Part shown: positions 46,472-57,259 of the stretch, piece by piece | Layout of the letters: every line of letters begins with the position of its first letter | Position numbering within the stretch: the first letter of the stretch is position 1 | Assembly (NCBI RefSeq): GCF_001886195.1 | Contig: NZ_JXLB01000001.1 | Coordinates: 1 to 64,000, forward strand | From: Enterococcus ratti | GTDB lineage: Bacteria; Bacillota; Bacilli; Lactobacillales; Enterococcaceae | Direction of reading: 5' to 3' | Length of the DNA stretch: 64,000 nt | Program-made: the position numbers and the translations under genes | Notes under the pieces: generated by a model | What the model was told of the DNA's origin: nothing | Databases searched by the model: none | The model's input: only the letters and a program-made list of their open reading frames with translations

Positions 46472-46574
46472 GTCAAACGAGTAGAAGAGTTGAAAAACAA
46501 TTTTGTCTTACAGTTGATTATCTGTAGAATTTCCCATAAAATTAATAATGAGTTTAAAGAAAGTCAGGTAAATT

Positions 46575-47522
46575 ATGGAATTACAATTTTTAGGTACAGG
46601 GGCAGGTGTACCTGCCAAACATCGAAATGTAACAAGCATAGCATTAAAACTCTTAGATGAAAGAAATGAAGTTTGGTTATTCGACTGTGGAGAAGGAACT
46701 CAAATGCAAATTTTGCGTACCAATATTCGTCCTAGGAAAATTGGAAAGATTTTTATTACCCATTTGCATGGGGACCACATTTTTGGTTTACCGGGGTTAC
46801 TTAGCAGTCGGTCATTCCAAGGAGGAAATACCCCACTTGAAATATATGGGCCAAAAGGAATCGAGATGTTTATCAAAACTTCATTGGCGATTTCACAAAC
46901 GCGTTTAGGTTATCCATTAAAATTTATTGCTTTAAATGAAGCGCAGCCGATTTTTAAAGACCTGCATTTTTCTGTTTACACAAAAAAACTAGATCATGGA
47001 ATTGACAGTTTTGGTTTTCGAGTGGTAGAACATGATCATAAAGGAGAATTGCAGGTAGAGAAATTGAAGAAATTAAACATCCCAGCAGGTCCTTTATACG
47101 GTAAGATAAAAAAAGGAGAGATTGTTCAGTTAGCCGATGGAACCATTGTGGATGGGAAAAAATTTGTCGGTCCAGATAAAAAAGGGCGAATTCTTACTAT
47201 TTTAGGAGATACAAGGAAAACTGAAAACTCCGTGATTTTAGCAAAAAATTGTGATGTACTTGTTCATGAAAGTACATTTAATAAGGATGAAGCAAAGATG
47301 GCTAAGAGTTATTTTCATTCAACGTCTAATCAAGCAGCAGAAGTAGCTAAAAAAGCAAATGCCAAAAGGCTGCTGTTGACCCATATCAGTGCAAGATATC
47401 TAGGCCAATCAGCTTTAGAACTGGAAAAAGAAGCAAAAGAAGTTTTTCCAAATACGAAGATTGTGAAGGATTTTGATTTAGTAGACGTTCCATTTCATGT
47501 TCATGAGGAGGATCAAGCATGA
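46575..47522 (+). CDS. rnz: Ribonuclease Z
   Basis: A 315-residue beta-lactamase-fold tRNA 3' endonuclease. It opens with [17 protein letters not shown] and has the zinc motif [13 protein letters not shown] (about residues 61-73). The short exosite arm is present near residues 155-190, and a later GDTRKT gives the bridging Asp. It trims tRNA precursors lacking CCA, such as the tRNA-Gln in this window. A weak AGG stands 6 bases before the ATG. Its stop overlaps the SDR gene (ATGA). Confidence 0.95.
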   Translation: MELQFLGTGAGVPAKHRNVTSIALKLLDERNEVWLFDCGEGTQMQILRTNIRPRKIGKIFITHLHGDHIFGLPGLLSSRSFQGGNTPLEIYGPKGIEMFIKTSLAISQTRLGYPLKFIALNEAQPIFKDLHFSVYTKKLDHGIDSFGFRVVEHDHKGELQVEKLKKLNIPAGPLYGKIKKGEIVQLADGTIVDGKKFVGPDKKGRILTILGDTRKTENSVILAKNCDVLVHESTFNKDEAKMAKSYFHSTSNQAAEVAKKANAKRLLLTHISARYLGQSALELEKEAKEVFPNTKIVKDFDLVDVPFHVHEEDQA

Positions 47523-48307
47523 AGTTAGCGAATAAAGTTGTCTTAGTTACTGGTAGTTCTGGAGGATTAGGAGCACAAATCTGCTATGAAGCAGCTAAAC
47601 AAGGGGCTATTGTAATCACTTGTGCACGAAGAGTCCCGTTGATCAATGAAGTAAAAGAAGAATGTAGAAGATTGAGTCAAAAAAAAGCGTATGCTTTTTC
47701 AGTTGATATGAGTGATCCAGCCAGTGTAGATGAACTCTATGAACAAGTAATGCGAGAAGTCGGCAGAATTGATGTGTTAGTAAATAATGCTGGTTTTGGC
47801 ATTTTTGAGGATTTTTTGAAAGTCGATTTAGCAAAAGCATATGATATGTTTGAGGTAAATGTTCTTGGAATGCTGGCGTTGACACAAAAAGTTGCTATTG
47901 ACATGGCAGAAAGAAGACAAGGACATATTATTAATATCGCTTCAATGGCTGGAAAAATAGCTACAGCAAAATCAACGATTTATTCGGCGACAAAATTTGC
48001 TGTTTTAGGTTTTTCAAATGCTTTGAGACTAGAATTAAAACCTCTAGGAGTAGCTGTAACGACTGTTAATCCGGGACCAGTCGCAACAGAATTTTTTAAT
48101 CGTGCGGATCCTAGCGGCAACTATCTAGAAAAAGTCGGTCAACTTGTTTTAGAACCGGAAAAATTAGCAAAGACAATCGTTCGAACAATGAACCATCCAA
48201 AACGGGAAGTAAATCAACCAATTCTTTTTGAATTTGCAGCAAAATTTTATACCCTCTTTCCCACTGTTGGTGACTATCTTGCGAGTGGTATTTTTAACAA
48301 AAAGTAG
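47519..48307 (+). CDS. SDR-family oxidoreductase
   Basis: A 262-residue classical short-chain dehydrogenase. The cofactor motif is [11 protein letters not shown] (residues 11-21), followed by NNAGFG, and the catalytic Ser-Tyr-Lys set is in IASMAGK and YSATKFA. The C-terminal tail is hydrophobic-aromatic. GAGGAGG precedes the ATG. It overlaps rnz by four bases and is nine bases before a LapA-type gene. In enterococci and relatives this SDR often follows rnz; its substrate is unknown. Confidence 0.9.
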   Translation: MKLANKVVLVTGSSGGLGAQICYEAAKQGAIVITCARRVPLINEVKEECRRLSQKKAYAFSVDMSDPASVDELYEQVMREVGRIDVLVNNAGFGIFEDFLKVDLAKAYDMFEVNVLGMLALTQKVAIDMAERRQGHIINIASMAGKIATAKSTIYSATKFAVLGFSNALRLELKPLGVAVTTVNPGPVATEFFNRADPSGNYLEKVGQLVLEPEKLAKTIVRTMNHPKREVNQPILFEFAAKFYTLFPTVGDYLASGIFNKK

Positions 48308-48315
48308 GTGAAAAA

Positions 48316-48750
48316 ATGAAAAAACAAAGTAGCGTATTTATCGGCTTCTTGCTGGTTTTGATTATCGTATTATTTGCAGTATTGAATAATAAAAATGTTC
48401 CAGTCAGTTTTGGGTTTGCGTCATTTTCTGCTCCATTGATTTTAGTTATTATCGGTTCAGCTATTATTGGTGCATTAATTGTTTTTGTTACAGCTTCAGC
48501 AACGTTATGGCAGCAAAAGAAACAAATCAAACAATTGACACAAGCGTTAACAGATAGTAAAACAAATCTTGAGCAAAAAATCACTGAAGCAAAAGAAAAA
48601 CAGGAACGAGAATTTCGAAATGAACGTGCACAGTTAGAGGCCGCTTATCAAGCAGAAATACAAGCAACGAAAAAACTGTTGCAGCAAGCACAAACAACCG
48701 CGGATCAAGAGAGCGTTTCGGCAAAGCAAAGCTATAATTATTTTGATTAA
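48316..48750 (+). CDS. LapA-domain (DUF1049) membrane protein
   Basis: 144 residues. Two N-terminal membrane helices (about 6-24 and 37-62, separated by NNKNVPVSFGF, the LapA hallmark) are followed by a long coiled coil (QQKKQIKQLTQALTDSK through QAEIQATKKLLQQ). LapA-type proteins assist outer-envelope assembly in Gram-negatives; their role in Firmicutes is unclear. It is last in the rnz operon. Confidence 0.85.
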   Translation: MKKQSSVFIGFLLVLIIVLFAVLNNKNVPVSFGFASFSAPLILVIIGSAIIGALIVFVTASATLWQQKKQIKQLTQALTDSKTNLEQKITEAKEKQEREFRNERAQLEAAYQAEIQATKKLLQQAQTTADQESVSAKQSYNYFD

Positions 48751-48842
48751 TTCAACAAGTCATAACTTATTATTTTAAGTAAAAATGTGTAAATAAGTAA
48801 GAAGAGTTGGTTTTCTCAAAACAGTGGATTAACTATTTATTT

Positions 48843-48902
48843 AAGCAATTTTCCCCTTTAAAAGTTAGTAAAAAGTATTGCTTTTTTGGGGATTTTTTTT
48901 TG
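48843..48902 (+). terminator. Terminator-like structure after the rnz operon
   Basis: Two alternative stems exist: AAGCAAT/ATTGCTT followed by T4, and CCCC-AAAAG/CTTTT-GGGG followed by a T9 run. Either could terminate; they share bases and exclude each other. Confidence 0.55.
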
Positions 48903-48973
48903 TTGTTTTTACTCTCTTTCTTCTTTTTTTTAAACTTTTCCTTTGCTATAATAACTAGGTTAGGAGTGAGTAA

Positions 48974-51280
48974 GTGAGACAAGCAATTTATGACTGGCAG
49001 TTAAAGGAATCAAAGCCTTCTGAAACTTTTCTGCAATTAGTCCAACAACAGAATTTATCGCCTTTTATTGGTAATTTACTTTGGCAGCGAGGGTATCGCA
49101 AAGAAACAGAGCTGCAACGATTTTTAAATCCTAAAAAACAAGAACTCCATGATCCTTACTTGATGTATGATATGGATAAAGCTGTTGCTCGGATTCAAAA
49201 AGCTGTAATTAATGGAGAGAAAATCTTAATTTATGGTGATTATGATGCAGATGGCATTACAAGCACTACGGTAATGAAAGAAACGTTGGAACTGTTAGGA
49301 GCAAATATCGAAACTTTTTTGCCTAACCGATTTGTTCATGGATATGGACCGAATAAAACGGTTTATAAAGAAAAAATCGAATTAGGAATTCAACTAATCA
49401 TTACAGTAGATAACGGGGTTGCCGGAAATGAAGCAGTAGCTTATGCACAGCACGCTGGGGTGGATGTGATCATCACGGATCATCATGAATTGCCTAGTTT
49501 ACTGCCAGAAGCGTATGCAATTGTTCATCCTCGTCATCCGCAAGGAAATTACCCGTTTAAGGATTTAGCAGGTGTGGGAGTTGCTTTTAAATTAGCTACT
49601 GCTTTATTAGAAGAACCGCCCGCTGAATTTTTAGATCTAGTTGCAATTGGAACGATTGCCGACTTGGTCTCTATGACTGGGGAAAATCGGACACTCGTAG
49701 CGCTTGGATTAGAAATGATCAGGCAATCAGAGCGTATTGGATTGCAAACTTTGTTTACTGAAAGTGGTTTAACAATAAAAGAAGTGGATGAAACGATGGT
49801 TGGATTTTCGATTGCTCCACGATTAAATGCGATTGGTCGTATGAGCGACCCCAATCCGGCTGTTGAAATGTTGGCTACTTTTGATGAATCAGTAGCAACC
49901 TCCATTGCTAAAAAACTAACCGCCATTAACGAGGAAAGAAAGTTAGTTGTTGAAAAAATCACTCAAGAAGCTTTAACGATGATTGATGAAACAAATCAAA
50001 TTCACCTTTTAGCTGCTCCTGATTGGCATGAAGGAGTGCTGGGAATTGTCGCCGGAAAAATCATGAATCAAACGGGTAAACCAACTATTGTTTTAACGAT
50101 TAAAGAAGATGGAACAGCAAAAGGTTCGGGACGCAGCGTAGAAGCGTTAAATTTTTATGAAATGTTGGCGACGATGCGTGAGTTGTTTACCTTGTTTGGT
50201 GGTCACCACGCAGCTGTGGGTTTAACGATGCCTAAAACTAATCTTAAAGCATTGCAAGAACGTATGAATCGTTATATTGTTGAGAAAGCCATTGATTTGT
50301 CAAAAGGGACAGCATTAATAATTGATGAAACACTTATGACTCAAGATGTAACAGTTGACTTGATTGAAGAATTAAAATTATTAGCACCATATGGAACGGA
50401 TAATCCTGTACCTATCTTCTTGTTTCATCAAGTATTTGCTAAGAATGTGAAAAAAATTGGAGTCAATCAACAACATTTAAAATTTACGCTAATAGAAGAT
50501 GCTCATCAATTAGAGGCAATAGCTTTTGGATTGGGTAATCAAGAAAGCGAGATGTTAAACGATCCGATCGATGTTGTTGGCACGCTTTCGATCAATGAAT
50601 GGAATGGTCGAAAAAAACCACAGTTGAGGGTTGCCGATTTTATTGTGAAAGGTTTTCAACTTTTTGATTGGCGTTCAAAAAGTTATCGCAAACAAGTAAT
50701 AAAGGAAAAAGATACGCTTTACCTTGCTTTTGAAAAACAATCTGTAAAAGAATTAAATGAAAAAATTCAAGAGTTTGTGGTGGTTTTTGAAGATATTTCA
50801 CAAATTCAAAAGCTACTAAAAGCTCAGGAGTACCATTCATTACTAGTAGTTGATAGTCCAGATGATTTACTAATTTTGAAAGAGATTTTAGCAATTGGTT
50901 CATTTGATCGAATGTATTTGTTAGGAATTTCTCCTGATGAAGCTTATTTGACTGGTGTTGGCTCTAGAGAACAATATGCAAAGTTATTTCAATTGATCCA
51001 TTCTCAAGAAAGAATTGACATACGGTATAAATTAGCGGCGATTGCCCAGCATTTAGAAATACCATCTAAATTGTTGATTTTTATGATTCAAGTGTTTTTT
51101 GAATTAAAATTTGTTACAATAGAGGACGGCATTTTAAAAAAAGTTGCTCATCCTAAAAGCCGTCCATTGAGTGAAAGTGAGCGTTATCAGCAACGAATAA
51201 AAAAAATTAAAGTCGAGGAATTTTTACTATTAAGTGATATTCCGACGATTAAAAAAAGGTTTCTAGGAGGAGACAAATAG
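48974..51280 (+). CDS. recJ: Single-stranded-DNA exonuclease RecJ
   Basis: 768 residues. The DHH-family motifs are complete: [10 protein letters not shown] near residue 90, VDNGVAG, DHHEL, then [12 protein letters not shown]. The DHHA1 motif GGHHAAVG is near residue 412. The OB fold and a C-terminal extension typical of Firmicute RecJ follow. It degrades ssDNA 5' to 3' in recombination and repair. The start is GTG at 48974, with TAGGAG upstream. It is translationally coupled to apt by a one-base overlap. Confidence 0.96.
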   Translation: MRQAIYDWQLKESKPSETFLQLVQQQNLSPFIGNLLWQRGYRKETELQRFLNPKKQELHDPYLMYDMDKAVARIQKAVINGEKILIYGDYDADGITSTTVMKETLELLGANIETFLPNRFVHGYGPNKTVYKEKIELGIQLIITVDNGVAGNEAVAYAQHAGVDVIITDHHELPSLLPEAYAIVHPRHPQGNYPFKDLAGVGVAFKLATALLEEPPAEFLDLVAIGTIADLVSMTGENRTLVALGLEMIRQSERIGLQTLFTESGLTIKEVDETMVGFSIAPRLNAIGRMSDPNPAVEMLATFDESVATSIAKKLTAINEERKLVVEKITQEALTMIDETNQIHLLAAPDWHEGVLGIVAGKIMNQTGKPTIVLTIKEDGTAKGSGRSVEALNFYEMLATMRELFTLFGGHHAAVGLTMPKTNLKALQERMNRYIVEKAIDLSKGTALIIDETLMTQDVTVDLIEELKLLAPYGTDNPVPIFLFHQVFAKNVKKIGVNQQHLKFTLIEDAHQLEAIAFGLGNQESEMLNDPIDVVGTLSINEWNGRKKPQLRVADFIVKGFQLFDWRSKSYRKQVIKEKDTLYLAFEKQSVKELNEKIQEFVVVFEDISQIQKLLKAQEYHSLLVVDSPDDLLILKEILAIGSFDRMYLLGISPDEAYLTGVGSREQYAKLFQLIHSQERIDIRYKLAAIAQHLEIPSKLLIFMIQVFFELKFVTIEDGILKKVAHPKSRPLSESERYQQRIKKIKVEEFLLLSDIPTIKKRFLGGDK

Positions 51281-51792
51281 TGGATTTAAAAAAATATATT
51301 GCGAGCATTCCTGATTATCCATCAAAAGGAATTATTTTTCGTGACATCTCACCGCTTATGGCGGATGGAGAAGCCTACAGAGAAGCAACAAAACAAATTG
51401 TTTATTATGCAAAAGAAAAACGAATTGATATGGTTGTAGGACCAGAAGCGCGTGGATTTATCGTTGGTTGTCCTGTCGCTTATGAATTAGGTGTAGGTTT
51501 TGCTCCAGTACGCAAAAAAGGGAAACTACCTCGTGAAACCATTGAAGTAGCTTACGGTCTGGAATATGGAACGGATACGTTGACTCTTCATAAAGATGCT
51601 ATTCAACCTGGACAAAGAGTGTTGATTTGTGATGATCTATTAGCAACGGGAGGAACGATTAAAGCAACAATCGACTTAGTCGAAGAATTAGGCGGCATTG
51701 TTGTCGGTTGTGCCTTTTTAATTGAACTAATGGATTTAAATGGTCGTAAAAAAATTTACGGTTATGACATGATTACTTTAATGGAATATTAA
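51280..51792 (+). CDS. apt: Adenine phosphoribosyltransferase
   Basis: 170 residues. It converts adenine and PRPP to AMP in purine salvage. The PRPP motif is [13 protein letters not shown] (about residues 118-130) and the N-terminal hood motif [15 protein letters not shown] matches Apt. The start is GTG at 51280, sharing its first base with the recJ TAG stop; AGGAGGAG lies upstream. The recJ-apt pairing is common in Lactobacillales. Confidence 0.97.
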   Translation: MDLKKYIASIPDYPSKGIIFRDISPLMADGEAYREATKQIVYYAKEKRIDMVVGPEARGFIVGCPVAYELGVGFAPVRKKGKLPRETIEVAYGLEYGTDTLTLHKDAIQPGQRVLICDDLLATGGTIKATIDLVEELGGIVVGCAFLIELMDLNGRKKIYGYDMITLMEY

Positions 51793-51838
51793 AATGTTTA
51801 ATAAGTAAAAGCAGCCAAAAGACAGTAATATTAGCAAG

Positions 51839-51904
51839 CACATGTGAAATAAGGGAAAATATCAGTTGTTGATGCTTTCCACTTTAACTTCACATGTGTT
51901 TTTT
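51839..51904 (+). terminator. Terminator of recJ-apt
   Basis: CACATGTGAA pairs with TTCACATGTG and is followed by TTTTTT; the loop holds a weaker inner stem. The rest of 51905-52141 is AT-rich, with no gene seen. Confidence 0.75.
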
Positions 51905-52141
51905 GTATGTTAATCTTTATAAATGAAGGAATCCATTTTTTAAACTTTTTTCAAAGAAGTTTTCGAAAAAAAGTGGGTAACAATGAATATTTTTGACAAA
52001 TAGAAAATAAAATTGTTCAGGTTGATTGTTTAGTTTTATTTAAGAACTCAAAGTAAACAGTATTTTTTCCAACATGAATTCTTTTACCTTCTCCCTTAAC
52101 ACTTGGTTTGTTGTTACCCTTGCTTTTTGCTCGCTTATGGA

Positions 52142-52360
52142 TTAGGAATGTCTAGAATGATAATAGGATTCGCGATAAAAAGGGTCTTCATGAATCCTAT
52201 GCTGTTCAGACTGACGGTATTTCTTTTCATCCCATAACATAAACCATAAAGTAAATAACGGAGTAAATACTAACAATGCTGGTCGTATACCAAAATTACC
52301 AATAATAATACCTGAGAATAATACCATTAATACTAAGCCAAGACGTCTCATTGATTTCAT
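52142..52360 (-). CDS. Small membrane protein under SOS control
   Basis: A 72-residue protein with two predicted membrane helices (about residues 6-24 and 26-43) and a charged His/Tyr/Arg-rich cytoplasmic tail (EQHRIHEDPFYRESYYHSRHS, in two parts EQHRIHEDPFYR and ESYYHSRHS). GAGGTG precedes the ATG. Its promoter contains two LexA boxes, one forming the whole spacer, so it should be induced by DNA damage. Small SOS membrane proteins such as YneA and SosA halt division, but I see no sequence similarity and no LysM domain. Function unknown. Confidence 0.75.
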   Translation of the reverse strand: MKSMRRLGLVLMVLFSGIIIGNFGIRPALLVFTPLFTLWFMLWDEKKYRQSEQHRIHEDPFYRESYYHSRHS

Positions 52361-52384
52361 GATTTCTCACCTCATTTGTTTATG

Positions 52385-52434
52385 CGAACAAAAGTTCGTA
52401 TAAACAGTATACGAACTTTTGTTCGTTTTGTAAA
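52385..52434 (-). promoter_or_regulatory. SOS promoter with two LexA boxes
   Basis: On the minus strand TTTACA (52434-52429), a 17-base spacer and TATACT (52411-52406) form a near-ideal promoter. The spacer contains the LexA box CGAACAAAAGTTCG, and a second box, CGAACTTTTGTTCG, lies 27 bases downstream (read on this strand). Both fit the Gram-positive CGAAC-N4-GTTCG consensus. Confidence 0.9.
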
Positions 52435-52690
52435 GAGGAAAGAAGAAAAAGATGAAAAAAGCTCAGAAAATGCAGCCTTCATTTAAAATTAGACTTTCTA
52501 TGATAAATAGTTGAATTTATTTTGTTTTTTCGTTTTCATTTAAAGGAAAAGATATGATTGTAACAACACAAAAGAAAAAAATTTAAAACTGTTTACAAAG
52601 TACACCATTGACTTAAGTATGGGACATGGAGAACGTTTTTTTTCAATTTAGGAAGGATATTTCGTGTTGTATATTTAGAAGTCGTTTTAA

Positions 52691-52719
52691 GAGGCTGAAA
52701 CGAGTTTTGTTCCAGCCTC
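52691..52719 (-). terminator. Possible terminator of lexA
   Basis: GAGGCTGGAAC pairs with GTTTCAGCCTC on the minus strand, but only a short T-run follows. It lies about 50 bases after the lexA stop. The stretch 52435-52690 holds no visible gene. Confidence 0.45.
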
Positions 52720-52767
52720 CTGTAATTGCAATATTGTAGTGTTAGGAAAATCGATGAGCAAAAAATT

Positions 52768-53400
52768 TTAATGAATGTGACTGCGGTACAATCCCACTAC
52801 ACGGCCTAAGATCGTGACTTGGTCTAAAATGATCGGTTCAAGCAGGTCGTTTTCTGGTTGCAAGCGAAAATGATTTTTTTCTTTATAGAAACGTTTGCAG
52901 GTTGCTTCGTCTTCTGCTGTCATTGCAATAACAATGTCACCATTTTGTGCAGTTTCTTGTTTTCGTACGATGACGTTATCTCCATCTAAGATGCCTGCAT
53001 TGATCATACTTTCCCCGCGAATAGTCAACATGAACAAGCTTCCTTCTTCAGAAGAAAGATTAGGAGGGAGGGGGAAAAAGTCGGATGCTTCTTCTACAGC
53101 TAAAATAGGTTCTCCAGCAGTTACTACACCAAGAAGTGGAATAGTGGAGGGTTTAATGCCGATTTTAGCTAATCCTTGCTTGGTTAATTCGATTGCTCGA
53201 GGTTTTGTCGGATCTCGCTGAATGAATCCTTTTTTTTCGAGCCGAGCAAGATGACCGTGAACGGTAGAAGTAGAAGAAAGTTGAACTGCTTCGCCAATTT
53301 CACGTACAGTTGGTGGGTAGCCTTTTTGAGATACTTGTTCGTGAATATATCGTAAGACTTCGATTTGTCTAGTTTCAGTTTTTCGGGCCACAAGGTACAC
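52768..53400 (-). CDS. lexA: SOS repressor LexA
   Basis: 210 residues. The N-terminal winged helix has [20 protein letters not shown]; the cleavage site Ala-Gly is in [10 protein letters not shown]; the catalytic Ser is in [13 protein letters not shown] and the Lys in [19 protein letters not shown]. RecA-ssDNA induces self-cleavage. The start codon reads GTG or TTG-like at 53400; the protein begins [12 protein letters not shown], a few residues longer than Bacillus LexA, and an internal start is possible. Its own promoter carries a LexA-like box at 53448. It diverges from ynzC as in Bacillus, where yneA occupies that side. Confidence 0.94.
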   Translation of the reverse strand: MYLVARKTETRQIEVLRYIHEQVSQKGYPPTVREIGEAVQLSSTSTVHGHLARLEKKGFIQRDPTKPRAIELTKQGLAKIGIKPSTIPLLGVVTAGEPILAVEEASDFFPLPPNLSSEEGSLFMLTIRGESMINAGILDGDNVIVRKQETAQNGDIVIAMTAEDEATCKRFYKEKNHFRLQPENDLLEPIILDQVTILGRVVGLYRSHIH

Positions 53401-53447
53401 CTTCTTTCAATTAATAATTAAATATTACCATATAAAATTGCATATTT

Positions 53448-53461
53448 CAAACAGATGTTCG
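53448..53461. promoter_or_regulatory. LexA box in the lexA promoter
   Basis: CAAACAGATGTTCG, read on the minus strand as CGAACATCTGTTTG, differs from the consensus by one base in the right arm. It lies about 48 bases before lexA and fits autoregulation. Confidence 0.75.
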
Positions 53462-53537
53462 TATTTGAATTGGTTTATCTAGTTGTTTTTTTTTACTTTT
53501 TTATATAATATGAAATAGAGTAAAAGGAGGGATGACT

Positions 53538-53783
53538 GTGTTATCATCTGAAAAAATTGCACGCATTAACGAACTGGCTCAAAAAAAGAAAGAAGAGGGC
53601 TTGACAGAAAAAGAAAAAAAAGAGCAAGCAGTGTTAAGACAAGAATATTTAACTGCTTTTCGTTCTGGAATGCGACACCATATTGAAGGGATGAAAATCG
53701 TAGATCCTGAAGGCAATGATGTTACTCCAAAAAAATTAAAAGAAATTCAAAAAGAAAAAGGCTTACATCGTCGGGAAATATAG
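53538..53783 (+). CDS. DUF896 protein (YnzC family)
   Basis: An 81-residue helical-hairpin protein close to Bacillus Ynz[19 protein letters not shown], then [19 protein letters not shown] and [10 protein letters not shown] prefer the GTG at 53538; AAAGGAGG ends 7 bases before it, whereas the ATG at 53532 touches the ribosome site. In Bacillus it belongs to the lexA/yneA locus. Function unknown. Confidence 0.9.
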   Translation: MLSSEKIARINELAQKKKEEGLTEKEKKEQAVLRQEYLTAFRSGMRHHIEGMKIVDPEGNDVTPKKLKEIQKEKGLHRREI

Positions 53784-53890
53784 TTTCAGTAAAAAGTACT
53801 AAAAAATATTGCTTTTTCCAGACATATCGACTAAACTTAGTAAGTGAGAAATAAAGGTAAAAAAAACCTAAAATAATAGGAGGGGTTATT

Positions 53891-55885
53891 TTGTTCGACA
53901 AAATTGACCAACTTGGTGTGAACACGATTCGGACATTAAGTATTGAAGCAGTGCAAAAAGCAAATTCAGGTCATCCGGGTTTACCGATGGGAGCAGCACC
54001 AATGGCGTATGCGCTATGGACCAGACATTTAAAAGTGAATCCAACAACTTCAAAAAATTGGATAGACCGCGATCGTTTTGTTTTATCAGCAGGACACGGA
54101 TCTGCTATGCTATACAGTTTGTTGCATTTAGCAGGTTATCAAGTCTCAATGGATGACTTGAAACAATTCCGTCAATGGGGGTCAAAAACACCTGGTCATC
54201 CTGAAGTAAATCATACCGACGGGGTGGAAGCCACTACTGGTCCGCTTGGGCAAGGAATTGCTATGGCTGTTGGAATGGCTATGGCAGAAGCGCATTTAGC
54301 TGCAACATACAATAAAGAAGACTTCAAGATAGTGAATCATCATACTTATGCAATTTGTGGAGATGGCGACTTGATGGAAGGTGTTTCGCAAGAAGCAAGT
54401 TCTATGGCTGGTCACATGAAATTAGGAAAACTGATTGTTTTATATGATTCCAATGATATCTCATTGGATGGGCCTACTTCAAAAGCGTTTACTGAAAATG
54501 TCGGTGCACGTTATGAAGCATATGGTTGGCAACACCTTTTAGTAAAAGACGGTAATGATTTAGAAGCGATCTCTAAGGCGATCGAAGAAGCAAAAGCCGA
54601 AACAGAAAAACCAACATTAATCGAAGTAAAAACAGTGATCGGCTATGGTGCTCCTAAAGAAGGAACTTCTGCTGTTCATGGTGCGCCGATTGGTGAAGAA
54701 GGAATTAAAATGGCTAAAGCAGTGTACGGTTGGAACTATCCAGATTTTACTGTTCCAGATGAAGTCGCGCAACGATTCCATCAAACGATGGTTGAAGAAG
54801 GTCAAAAAGCAGAAAATAAATGGAATGAAATGTTTAAAAACTATAAATGCCTTTATCCAGAATTAGCGCAGCAATTCGAAGACGCCTTTGCAGGAAAATT
54901 ACCTGAAAACTGGGACGCTGCACTTCCTTCTTATGAGGTAGGACAAAGCCAAGCAAGTCGTGTGTCAAGTAAAGAAGTTATTCAAGAACTATCAAAAGCT
55001 GTTCCAAGTTTCTGGGGAGGTTCAGCAGATTTATCCGGTTCTAACAATACGATGGTTACCGCCGATAAGGATTTTACCCCTGAACATTATGAAGGACGCA
55101 ATATTTGGTTTGGAGTACGTGAATTTGCTATGGCAGCAGCAATGAATGGGATTCAGCTTCATGGTGGAACACGAATTTATGGCGGAACGTTTTTTGTGTT
55201 TGCAGATTATTTACGTCCAGCTATTCGTTTAGCGGCTATTCAAAACACCCCAGTTATTTACGTATTAACACATGATTCAGTTGCAGTCGGCGAAGATGGT
55301 CCTACACATGAACCAATCGAACAATTAGCTTCTGTAAGATGTATTCCGGGTGTTCATGTGATTCGTCCAGCAGATGGCAATGAGACGCGTGCAGCTTGGA
55401 AAGTGGCAATGGAATCGACAGATATTCCAACGATTTTAGTTTTAAGCCGTCAGAATCTGCCTGTTTTGCCAACTACTCAAGAAGTGGCAGATGAAATGGT
55501 GAAAAAAGGCGCCTATGTATTATCACCTGCTAAAAAAGATCTACCAGACGGAATTTTACTGGCTACAGGTTCTGAAGTTGATTTAGCAGTGAAAGCACAA
55601 AAAGAATTAGCAGAAGCCGGAAAAGACGTTTCTGTAGTATCAATGCCAAGTTTTGATTTGTTTGAAAAACAATCAGTAGAATATAAAGAAAGTGTACTGC
55701 CAAAAGAAGTAAAAAAACGTGTAGCAATTGAAGCGGCTGCTTCTTTTGGTTGGGAACGATACGTAGGAACGCATGGCGCAGCAATTACTATCGATCATTT
55801 TGGTGCTTCCGCTCCGGGAAATAAAATTTTAGAAGAATTTGGTTTTACAGTTGAACATGTTGTAGAAACGTTTAATCGTTTATAA
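53891..55885 (+). CDS. tkt: Transketolase
   Basis: A 664-residue thiamine-diphosphate enzyme of the pentose phosphate pathway. The N-terminal [20 protein letters not shown], the ThDP-binding [13 protein letters not shown] stretch, and the transketolase signature [19 protein letters not shown] near residue 465 are complete. The start is TTG at 53891 with AGGAGGGG upstream. A perfect hairpin terminator follows. Confidence 0.96.
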   Translation: MFDKIDQLGVNTIRTLSIEAVQKANSGHPGLPMGAAPMAYALWTRHLKVNPTTSKNWIDRDRFVLSAGHGSAMLYSLLHLAGYQVSMDDLKQFRQWGSKTPGHPEVNHTDGVEATTGPLGQGIAMAVGMAMAEAHLAATYNKEDFKIVNHHTYAICGDGDLMEGVSQEASSMAGHMKLGKLIVLYDSNDISLDGPTSKAFTENVGARYEAYGWQHLLVKDGNDLEAISKAIEEAKAETEKPTLIEVKTVIGYGAPKEGTSAVHGAPIGEEGIKMAKAVYGWNYPDFTVPDEVAQRFHQTMVEEGQKAENKWNEMFKNYKCLYPELAQQFEDAFAGKLPENWDAALPSYEVGQSQASRVSSKEVIQELSKAVPSFWGGSADLSGSNNTMVTADKDFTPEHYEGRNIWFGVREFAMAAAMNGIQLHGGTRIYGGTFFVFADYLRPAIRLAAIQNTPVIYVLTHDSVAVGEDGPTHEPIEQLASVRCIPGVHVIRPADGNETRAAWKVAMESTDIPTILVLSRQNLPVLPTTQEVADEMVKKGAYVLSPAKKDLPDGILLATGSEVDLAVKAQKELAEAGKDVSVVSMPSFDLFEKQSVEYKESVLPKEVKKRVAIEAAASFGWERYVGTHGAAITIDHFGASAPGNKILEEFGFTVEHVVETFNRL

Positions 55886-56010
55886 AAATCTTTAGAGAAA
55901 GACCAAAAAAATCTTGCGAAAATAAGGAGAAAATTGTTAAGTCCTTTTTAATTTTGGTAATACGTGCCTGATGTAAAAGAAGGTGCTTCTACTTTCAATT
56001 TTGTCCAGAA

Positions 56011-56055
56011 GTTGCAAGGCAAAAGCAATCCGTGCTTTTGCCTTGCAACTTTTTT
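56011..56055 (+). terminator. Terminator of tkt
   Basis: GTTGCAAGGCAAAAGCA pairs perfectly with its complement across a 5-base loop, then TTTTTT. The rest of 55886-56254 is AT-rich without a gene. Confidence 0.93.
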
Positions 56056-56254
56056 GGAAAAAATAATAAACAAAGTGCATGATAGATGATTACAAACGTT
56101 ACTTACTGTTTCTTTAAGATTACATTCTCTTTACAAAAAAAGAAATAGTTAAGATTAGTTTGAGTTTCTAATAAATTAAAAGTATAATTCATTTAAGATT
56201 GTTTAAAGATAGAAAATTGATAAAAAGTTTTTTATTTTTTGAGGAGGAATTCGA

Positions 56255-57124
56255 ATGCAAGAGCTGAAAACCCGCAGTGCCCGACACCAAAAGAATAAAA
56301 AAAATAAAGTAATGAATAAGAAGGCGATTGTTCCTTTAATGGGAACGACTCTTTTGGTTGGGCCGATGATGGTTACAGCAGCACCGCAAAATGTACGGGC
56401 AGACGAACAAGCCACACAAACTACAATGGATTCTCAAGCTTTTATTAATCAGATTGGCTGGGCAGCATCTGAAGTTGCCGCAAACAATGATTTATATGCG
56501 TCCGTGATGATTGCTCAAGCTTTGCTGGAAAGTGCTTATGGAACTTCTGGTTTAGCCAGTGCACCCAATTATAATTTATTTGGTGTAAAAGGAAGCTATG
56601 GCGGTCAGGTTGTTTACATGAATACAAAAGAATATATTAATGGGCAATGGGTCACGATGAATGAACCATTTCGTAAATACTCTTCTTATTGGGAATCTTT
56701 ACAAGATCATGCCAATGTGTTGCGTTCTACTAGTTTTGCAACTGGAGATTATCATTATTCTGGCGTTTGGAAAAGCAATACCACGAGTTTCTATGATGCT
56801 ACAGCTTATTTAACAGGACGCTATGCGACTGACCCCAGTTATGGTGTTAAATTAAACGCTTTGATTAATACGTATAATTTAACGAGATTTGATACACCTT
56901 CAACTGGATCAACGAACACAACGACTAGTACAACAATTACTTCAACTACCTCGACGACAACGACTGTTTCATCAAGCAGCAAACAGACTTATAAAGTCGT
57001 ATCTGGTGACACTTTGTGGGATATTGCCCAAAAATTTGGCATGTCAGTAGATGACCTGATGGCTAAAAATGGCATGTCAATGTCTAATTATTCTTTATTA
57101 GTTGGCCAAGAGTTAAATATTTGA
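56255..57124 (+). CDS. Secreted GH73 glucosaminidase-type autolysin with one LysM
   Basis: 289 residues. A long basic N-terminus (RHQKNKKNK) and hydrophobic stretch form an extended signal peptide ending near NVRADE (about residue 50). The GH73 domain (about 58-215) has the catalytic-type Glu in IAQALLESAYGTSGLA and the NYNLFGVKGSYGG motif. A Thr/Ser-rich linker leads to a single LysM (YKVVSGDTLWDIAQKFGM) at the C-terminus. It should hydrolyse cell-wall peptidoglycan in cell separation. It has fewer LysM repeats than AtlA. GAGGAGG precedes the ATG. Confidence 0.92.
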   Translation: MQELKTRSARHQKNKKNKVMNKKAIVPLMGTTLLVGPMMVTAAPQNVRADEQATQTTMDSQAFINQIGWAASEVAANNDLYASVMIAQALLESAYGTSGLASAPNYNLFGVKGSYGGQVVYMNTKEYINGQWVTMNEPFRKYSSYWESLQDHANVLRSTSFATGDYHYSGVWKSNTTSFYDATAYLTGRYATDPSYGVKLNALINTYNLTRFDTPSTGSTNTTTSTTITSTTSTTTTVSSSSKQTYKVVSGDTLWDIAQKFGMSVDDLMAKNGMSMSNYSLLVGQELNI

Positions 57125-57259
57125 CGCCGAAGTTAAAAGCAAAGAAAGACATTATTTTAATGCTTCTTTGCTTTTTTTGTGTGAAAAGACGAATTACTCG
57201 CCAAAAGTTTCTTATTTGTATTATCATGAATAAGAAACCATATAGAGGAGGAACCATAA

